Assembly: GCF_010726245.1 (NCBI RefSeq)
Contig: NZ_AP022561.1
Span: 1,736,001 to 1,800,000 of the forward strand
DNA length: 64,000 nucleotides
Reading direction: 5' to 3'
Origin: Mycolicibacterium aichiense
Lineage (GTDB): Bacteria; Actinomycetota; Actinomycetes; Mycobacteriales; Mycobacteriaceae
The stretch's first letter is position 1; every line of letters starts with the position of its first letter. Shown piece after piece: positions 59,084 to 64,000 of the stretch. The notes under the pieces were generated by a model. It was given only the letters and a program-made list of their open reading frames with translations. It was not told where the DNA came from and did not search any database. The position numbers were made by a program, and so were the translations under genes.

Positions 59084-59941
59084 ATGGGTAGGCATCTCAA
59101 TCTCGCCAAGTCCTATTTCGGCACCGACACGCGTGGAATTCTCGAAGGCGGTCGGTATGCGTTGCTGCATTCGCGAAGCCTGGAGCTCGACGATTTGCGG
59201 CCGTATGTGGCCGGTGACGATGTCCGGGATATCGACTGGAGGGCTTCCGCGCGTTCGGGATCCGTGCTGACCAAACGATTCGTCTCCGAGAAGCACCACA
59301 AGATTCTGCTGGTCGCCGACACCGGCAGGAACATGACGGCGCTGGCACCCAGCGGCGAGGTGAAGCGCGTGGTGGCCGCCAACGTGATGGGCGCGGTCGG
59401 CCTCATCGCGCTGGGCCGCAGCGACGAGGTCGGCATGGTGTACGGCGACAGCACCGGATCGGCGACGATCAGGAACCGGCGCAGTGAGACCCACATCGAG
59501 AGCATGCTGGAACGCTTCCATTCCCGCAGCGCTGAGGACGTCGGAACCAGTGAGATCGTCGGCCAGCTCAATTACGTCGTGCGCGCGCATCGCCGGCGGC
59601 TGCTTCTGATCATCGTGTCCGACGAACCGGACGTCAGCAGCGACCTGGAGGAAGTGCTCAAGCAATTGCAAGGGCGTCACGATCTGATCTGGCTGATGAT
59701 CACCGATATGCCTGCCGTCGGCGGAGTCGACGGCGAACAGGACGGCTATGACGTGGCCACCGGAGGGTTCGTGCCCAACGGATACGCGCTGGGGCCGCGA
59801 GTCCTGAACGCTTATCGCGCCGCCGAGCAGCACCGGGTTGCCCAGCTCGACGAGTTCCTCTCCGTCAACGGCGTGCGTTTCAGCCGGATCGACGGCAGCG
59901 CCGACATCCGCAGGGGTCTTGTTGCGGTGAGTGAGAGCTAG
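59084..59941 (+). CDS. DUF58 domain protein
   Basis: A 285-residue protein. The DUF58 signature LRPYVAGDDVRDIDWRASAR is near residue 39, followed by a VWA-like domain in which LLVADTGRNM replaces the usual DxSxS metal site, so metal binding may be altered. It is the usual MoxR partner. Start ATG 59084 is nine bases after moxR. Confidence 0.88.
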   Translation: MGRHLNLAKSYFGTDTRGILEGGRYALLHSRSLELDDLRPYVAGDDVRDIDWRASARSGSVLTKRFVSEKHHKILLVADTGRNMTALAPSGEVKRVVAANVMGAVGLIALGRSDEVGMVYGDSTGSATIRNRRSETHIESMLERFHSRSAEDVGTSEIVGQLNYVVRAHRRRLLLIIVSDEPDVSSDLEEVLKQLQGRHDLIWLMITDMPAVGGVDGEQDGYDVATGGFVPNGYALGPRVLNAYRAAEQHRVAQLDEFLSVNGVRFSRIDGSADIRRGLVAVSES

Positions 59942-59945
59942 GGCG

Positions 59946-60422
59946 ATGCCATCTGACGACCTACTGCGGTTCATCGGCGGCCCACTGCCGTACTCCGGCT
60001 GGTGGTTGCTGCTCGGTATTCTGCTGGTCGCAACCGTGATCGCATGGTGTGCCGGTGTTTTCGTGTGGACACTGTCGCCGGGACGGCTGCGGGCACTGCC
60101 GGTGATCAACCGGATCCATGCCGGGCTGACGCGGCGCCGATTCATCCGCGCGGTGCGAGGCGCCTTCGATCAATACCGCGCCGGCGTCATCAGTGGTCCG
60201 CAGGCGGGTGCGGCAATCAGCCGGAGCGTGCGCAGTTTTCTGTTCGTGTCCACCGGTGTGCGGGCGCAGTACCTTCACATCAGCGACATGGCCGACGGTC
60301 CGCTCGCCGCGGCGGCGCCGCTGTTGACGCGCCTCAACGATGTCCAATTCAGTACCAACCCATCGAATGATATTGCCGCGCTGGGTCGGTCAGCCGAGGA
60401 GTTGATCTCGACGTGGACCTGA
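59946..60422 (+). CDS. Small membrane protein of the MoxR cluster
   Basis: A 158-residue protein. One hydrophobic segment (GWWLLLGILLVATVIAWCAG) sits near residue 17, followed by a basic helical cytoplasmic part (RRRFIRAVRGAFDQYRAG). The position, between DUF58 and VWA genes, and size resemble DUF4381-type Bat cluster proteins. No enzymatic motif. Start ATG 59946. Its end overlaps the next gene by ten bases. Confidence 0.75.
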   Translation: MPSDDLLRFIGGPLPYSGWWLLLGILLVATVIAWCAGVFVWTLSPGRLRALPVINRIHAGLTRRRFIRAVRGAFDQYRAGVISGPQAGAAISRSVRSFLFVSTGVRAQYLHISDMADGPLAAAAPLLTRLNDVQFSTNPSNDIAALGRSAEELISTWT

Positions 60423-61504
60423 GGTGGTGGCCACTGGCGGTGGCCGGGGCGATGTTGCTGCTCGTCGCGATCGTGGTCGCCTGGTTTTCGCCGATGGCCC
60501 GGGTGCAACGGTCATTACGACCCTTGGCGCACGTCGACCGCCTCACCCGGTTGCCCGAGTACCTGCGGATTTACCGGGTCTACCTGCTGTCGGTAGTGGT
60601 GACCGCGGTGCTGCTGGTTGTCACGTTCGGTGCGACCCTGGTCGCCGCCGCCCGCCCGGTCGGGTTGTCCTCGTCGACGGAGACGTTCGACGCTGCCCAC
60701 CCCGAGGACATCATGCTGTGCGTCGGGCAGCCGGTCACCGACCCGACCACCGCGGGATTTCTGGACTACTATGCGCGGCAGTCCAAATCGTTCGGCACCC
60801 AGCGACTCGGTCTGACATCTCCGACGCTGCGCATCATTCCGCTCACCCGTGACGCCGAGTACATTGCGCAGCGTTTGACCGGCCTGACCCAGCTCGCCCG
60901 TCTGCAACAGGACCTGGACACCGGGGCGCAGGTCTCCGCGGTGGACCGCGACAAGCTCGCCACTGGGGTGGAGGCGTTCTCACATCCGGTGGGCTACGTC
61001 GACTACGCCCAAAGCATCGAGGACATCCTGGCGCTGTGCATGACGGGTTTTCCGTCGTTCGAGAGCAAGGGCACGCATCGGCGGCAGCTGGTCTACCTCG
61101 GCTACACCGACCTGCGCGGCGCTGACGAGCAACGCCGGTCGCTGTTTTCGGCACAGGCGCTGCAGCAGATGGCGTCGGCGGGCGGCATTCAGCTCAACGT
61201 CCTGGCCCGCTCGGACGTCGTCGCTGAATCCACTCAGGGCAACGACGCGGTGCGCTCGCTCGTCGAATCGACCGGGGGTCGGTTCAGCCTCTACAACCCC
61301 GCCGGTGCGGCGCTGTCGGATGCAGGCACCGATCCGGCGCTGAGTCGGCAGCTGGACCAGATCGGCAGCAACCCGCCGTCGGCGGAACTGCCCGGGGGAC
61401 AGGTGATCACCAGTCGATCGATGGATTCACCGGGACCGGTACTCGTCGTGGCGCTCGTCGCGGCCGGCATCCTCAGTGTTTCGCTGGCGGTGCTGCGGCG
61501 ATGA
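60413..61504 (+). CDS. Bat-like membrane protein with degenerate VWA fold
   Basis: A 363-residue membrane protein from GTG 60413. Hydrophobic helices at about 6-25, 58-80 and at the C-terminus (VLVVALVAAGILSVSLAVLR) bracket an extracytoplasmic domain with VWA-like spacing (EDIMLCVGQPV, HRRQLVYLGYTDLRG, SAGGIQLNVLARSDVV), but DxSxS is absent. It is coupled to the next, VWA-type gene by four overlapping bases. It probably pairs with it in a BatA/BatB-like complex. Confidence 0.72.
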   Translation: MDLRWWPLAVAGAMLLLVAIVVAWFSPMARVQRSLRPLAHVDRLTRLPEYLRIYRVYLLSVVVTAVLLVVTFGATLVAAARPVGLSSSTETFDAAHPEDIMLCVGQPVTDPTTAGFLDYYARQSKSFGTQRLGLTSPTLRIIPLTRDAEYIAQRLTGLTQLARLQQDLDTGAQVSAVDRDKLATGVEAFSHPVGYVDYAQSIEDILALCMTGFPSFESKGTHRRQLVYLGYTDLRGADEQRRSLFSAQALQQMASAGGIQLNVLARSDVVAESTQGNDAVRSLVESTGGRFSLYNPAGAALSDAGTDPALSRQLDQIGSNPPSAELPGGQVITSRSMDSPGPVLVVALVAAGILSVSLAVLRR

Positions 61505-62553
61505 CATTCGTTCCAGTAATTCCGTTGCTGCCCTTGATCATCGGGGCGGTAGTGCTGCTTGTCATCCGGATGGTCGCCCTCTATCGGATTCTGGTCCGCA
61601 CCGGACCGGGGCGATACCGGCGGGTGGTGGCCAGATGGAGCGGCCTGACGCTTGCGATCCTGTTCATCGTCATGGCGGCCTTGCGACCCGGGTTCGACAA
61701 CGACCAAGCCAGCCAGTCGATCCAATTGAACGGCGCCAAGAGTGACCAGAATGTCAACGTCTTCTTCGTCGTGGACCGATCGGTCAATTCCCGCGTCGAA
61801 GACTATGGCGACGGCAAATCGCGGATGTCGGGAATACGCGCCGACATCGGCGCCCTCATCGACGAGTACTCGCACGCGCGGTTCGGTCTGATTTCGTTCG
61901 CGAGTAAGGCGGGAACGGACTGGCCGCTATCCGACGACGCATGGAGCCTTCATTCGATGGTCAAGGGGCTGTCGCCCTACACCCTCGTCACGCCCGACGC
62001 GATGTACCAAGCCGATGCGTTTGCCGCTCGAGATGTCCTGCGCAGCAAGGTAGAAGAAGCGACCAGACTGTTCCCCGGCTCCACCAACGTGGTGTTCTAC
62101 CTTGGCGAGGGTGCCCCCGGATCCCGGGTTCCCAACACCTCGTTCGACCTGCCCGCCGGCGCGGTCGCCGGCGGCGCGGTCCTCGGCTACGGCAGCGTCG
62201 CCGGCGGTCCGATCCCGCTGGGTTGGTCGAACGGCAACAAGGTGTACGCGGGTGATCCAGGTGGCGGTGCCGCGCTCAACTCGTCGATCGATGAAGGTCG
62301 GCTCAAAGAGGTCGCATCCCAGCTTGGTGTGCCGTACTTCCATCGGGAAAGTGCCCAGCCCGTCAGCGGCGTCGTGCCGGTGATCGAGGCGAAGGACCAG
62401 CACAACGACGTCGCGACGACATTGAAACTGATCGACCGGTGGGAGCTCTACTGGATTTTCGCCCTGTTGGCAGTGCTACTGGTGCTGGCCGAGATCGTGG
62501 CGACCATCCGGGAATATCGCCGCAATCGGATGTCGCGCAGGGACGCCTGGTGA
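61501..62553 (+). CDS. VWA-domain membrane protein (BatA/BatB-like)
   Basis: A 350-residue protein. N-terminal helices (PLLPLIIGAVVLLVIRMVAL and LTLAILFIVMAAL) precede a VWA domain with VFFVVDRSVNS (DxSxS metal site), then a C-terminal membrane helix IFALLAVLLVLAEIVATI. This is the layout of Bat proteins working with MoxR. It overlaps both neighbours (ATGA upstream; TGATG or GTGA downstream). Confidence 0.85.
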   Translation: MTFVPVIPLLPLIIGAVVLLVIRMVALYRILVRTGPGRYRRVVARWSGLTLAILFIVMAALRPGFDNDQASQSIQLNGAKSDQNVNVFFVVDRSVNSRVEDYGDGKSRMSGIRADIGALIDEYSHARFGLISFASKAGTDWPLSDDAWSLHSMVKGLSPYTLVTPDAMYQADAFAARDVLRSKVEEATRLFPGSTNVVFYLGEGAPGSRVPNTSFDLPAGAVAGGAVLGYGSVAGGPIPLGWSNGNKVYAGDPGGGAALNSSIDEGRLKEVASQLGVPYFHRESAQPVSGVVPVIEAKDQHNDVATTLKLIDRWELYWIFALLAVLLVLAEIVATIREYRRNRMSRRDAW

Positions 62554-63551
62554 TGTTGGACAGGAGGCGGACCACGCGGTTCAGGGAGGTGTTCCAGCGA
62601 CTCCGGCCGTCTCGTGCAGCGTCGCGCAGAATCCGACTCCGCCGTCGACTCTTGGCGTTCTCCGCGCCGGTCATCGTGCTACTACTCTTGTTGGCGGCCA
62701 AGCTGATTGGCGTCGTCATGGTGGGCAACAGCACGATCGCCGACTTCGCCGCGCACGACATCGACGCGCTGCACGAGGACGTCGCGCGACTCCAGGTGTT
62801 CGACGTGATCGAGCCGGGCAAGTCCACCTTTGCGGCCGGGGACTTGGCGGTGCTGGAAGGCGAACTGGATCGGGCCGAACGGCAGTTCGCCGATGCGCTG
62901 AACCGGATTTCGGACGGCGAGTCATGCCCGGTGCGCATCAACGTGGAATTGGTGCGCGAGACGATGGGGGATCTGGCGACGCGCGCGGGCAACCGAGAGC
63001 GTGCGCAGCAGAGCTACACCGACGCACTGACGGTCGTCCAGCAAGCGCCTGGCGGCTGCTTCGCCGGCAATGACGATCCGAACCAGGACCGCCGTGCCAC
63101 CCGCGCCGACTCGATTCCGCGGCTCGAACGCAAACTGGCCAATTTGCAGGCACCACCCGCCACGCCGTTGCCGCCGCCCGCCCAGATCGGTCCGCAGTCG
63201 CCGCCGACCTCGTTGACCCCGACGTCGGTGCCGCCGCTGCCGGGGCTGGGCCCGCCTCCCGAGCAGGGCCCCGGCCCGTCGCCGGGTCCTGGACCCGGTC
63301 CGAGCCCGGCGCCTGGGCCAGGGCCCAATATGCCGCAGCTTCCGCAGAACGGCGGCGGCCAGGTGCCCGTCGTCGGGCCCGACGACGGCGGGGACGGCCC
63401 AGGCGCGCTAGACCCGGTCTCTCCAGATCGGCTGCCTACAGCGGGCGACGGGGCCGCGGCACCGGCTCATCGGCTCGGCCCCGGCGACCCGCTGGACAAG
63501 CTTCGGGATCTGCTGGACAACTCCAACGCCACCGGCGACAACCGGGAGTAG
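62553..63551 (+). CDS. TPR-like membrane protein with Pro/Gly-rich C-terminus
   Basis: A 332-residue protein. A basic N-terminus and one membrane helix (FSAPVIVLLLLLAAKLIGVV) are followed by a short helical repeat region (DLAVLEGELDRAERQFADAL; DLATRAGNRERAQQSYTDAL) like TPR hairpins, and then a low-complexity GPGPSPGPGPGP tail. ATG 62553 or GTG 62550 are both possible starts. It is the last gene of the run and may be the BatC/BatE-like partner. Confidence 0.75.
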   Translation: MLDRRRTTRFREVFQRLRPSRAASRRIRLRRRLLAFSAPVIVLLLLLAAKLIGVVMVGNSTIADFAAHDIDALHEDVARLQVFDVIEPGKSTFAAGDLAVLEGELDRAERQFADALNRISDGESCPVRINVELVRETMGDLATRAGNRERAQQSYTDALTVVQQAPGGCFAGNDDPNQDRRATRADSIPRLERKLANLQAPPATPLPPPAQIGPQSPPTSLTPTSVPPLPGLGPPPEQGPGPSPGPGPGPSPAPGPGPNMPQLPQNGGGQVPVVGPDDGGDGPGALDPVSPDRLPTAGDGAAAPAHRLGPGDPLDKLRDLLDNSNATGDNRE

Positions 63552-63558
63552 CGCCGGC

Positions 63559-64000
63559 TCAGCGCAGAATCGTCGCGACGATCCCGGCCAGGTAGCCCAG
63601 CCGGGCCACCTCGGAGGGACGGAACAGCGGCCCGCCCGGGCGGCCCAGTAGCACCGCGGTGTTGGGGTCACCCAGTGGCGCGGCGGCCAGTGTGGTGTCC
63701 ATGTCACGCCAGGCCTGCGGCACCCAGTCAGCGGTGCCGTCGAGGGCCTCCGCGTGTGCGAGCGGCAGCCACGGCGCGGAGGTCGCCGCAGTCTCCGGCG
63801 CGCCGGAACTGCCGACCACGCGTTCCAGGCCTGACTCCGACATCCGCGCCACCGTGCAGAAGCCCACCCGCAGCACCCGTGGCGCCTCGTCGGCAAGCAC
63901 CTGCAGCTTGTCGGCGCGGTTGCCGGCCGCGGCAATGTGGTCGATGAGCTCCAGCTCGCGATGGGCTTCCAACAGCCCGGTGTGCGGCCGGATGGTGTCG
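63559..64000 (-). CDS. GAF-domain protein (5' end beyond window)
   Basis: Reading down from base 64000 the protein begins DTIRPHTGLLEAHRELELID, so the start lies outside the window; TTG 63972 is an unlikely internal start. The visible 147 residues cover a GAF-like sensory fold (LADEAPRVLRVGFCTVARMS, VLLGRPGGPLFRPSEVARLG). No output domain is attached at the C-terminus (stop near 63559). It is convergent with the MoxR cluster, seven bases apart. Confidence 0.72.
   Translation of the reverse strand, partial: DTIRPHTGLLEAHRELELIDHIAAAGNRADKLQVLADEAPRVLRVGFCTVARMSESGLERVVGSSGAPETAATSAPWLPLAHAEALDGTADWVPQAWRDMDTTLAAAPLGDPNTAVLLGRPGGPLFRPSEVARLGYLAGIVATILR

Noticed and set aside
63170..63350. Separate gene in the Gly/Pro-rich stretch on the reverse strand
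   Set aside because: It is the antisense of a GPGPSPGP protein tail; composition alone keeps the frames open.

Overview
The window looks like chromosome of a rapidly growing mycobacterium (Mycolicibacterium type). It is GC-rich, uses many GTG and TTG starts, and carries genes typical of mycobacteria: TB22.2-like and MPT63-like exported proteins, a DUF3349 protein, a methylglucose-lipopolysaccharide (MGLP) cluster, SerB with ACT domains and an LpqA-like lipoprotein. From memory, the backbone follows the M. tuberculosis order Rv3050c to Rv3014c (TetR, monooxygenase, nrdF2 ... adhC, fecB, ctaD, serB2 ... etfBA, iscS, trmU, lpqA, metE-like, ligA), broken by several lineage-specific insertions. 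No rRNA, tRNA or CRISPR array was seen.

Layout. 1-4.0 kb: a partial geranylgeranyl-reductase-family flavoprotein, a TetR regulator, a Baeyer-Villiger-type monooxygenase and the class Ib ribonucleotide reductase small subunit. 4.0-12.0 kb, accessory: a beta-carbonic-anhydrase-like/isochorismatase-family pair, relics of a cupin gene and an SDR gene, a dehalogenase-like hydrolase, a large LuxR-family ATPase regulator, a second hydrolase and a membrane protein with an internal duplication. 12.0-18.0 kb, accessory: an SDR / APC permease / P1-peptidase operon facing a TetR gene across a strong palindrome, an orphan YrbE permease and another hydrolase. 18.1-31.8 kb, mostly backbone: DUF3349, adhC, YciI-like, FecB, ctaD and serB, then an inserted MocR / small ORF / YczE module, then ABC ATPase, Nudix, enoyl-CoA hydratase, two methyltransferases and an exported protein. 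31.8-38.1 kb: a lipoprotein, a hexapeptide acyltransferase, an MPT63-like protein and a methyltransferase / GH57 branching enzyme / glycosyltransferase operon. 38.2-46 kb: etfBA with a good terminator, an acyltransferase pair, cysteine desulfurase, mnmA, a lipoprotein and a MetE-like protein.

46.0-51.4 kb is an acquired island, visibly less GC-rich. It holds an HNH nuclease, a terminase small subunit, two head-tail connection proteins, two small membrane-anchored helical proteins, a cluster of four DnaA-box-like sites, and a two-gene unit. That unit pairs an unrecognised protein with a chimera made of a novel N-terminal domain, an HBHA-like helix and a Lys/Ala/Pro-rich tail. No integrase, large terminase, portal or capsid gene was seen.

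51.4-64.0 kb: an FAD monooxygenase, an MmcQ/YjbR protein, ligA, then an eight-gene run (two tandem proline-rich membrane paralogues, MoxR ATPase, DUF58, small membrane protein, two VWA/Bat-like membrane proteins, TPR-like protein), and a partial GAF-domain gene at the edge.

Regulation visible in the sequence includes several start codons exactly six bases after a TANNNT hexamer (probable leaderless transcripts), long perfect palindromes before nrdF, adhC and the P1-peptidase operon, and a direct-plus-inverted repeat array at the MocR promoter.
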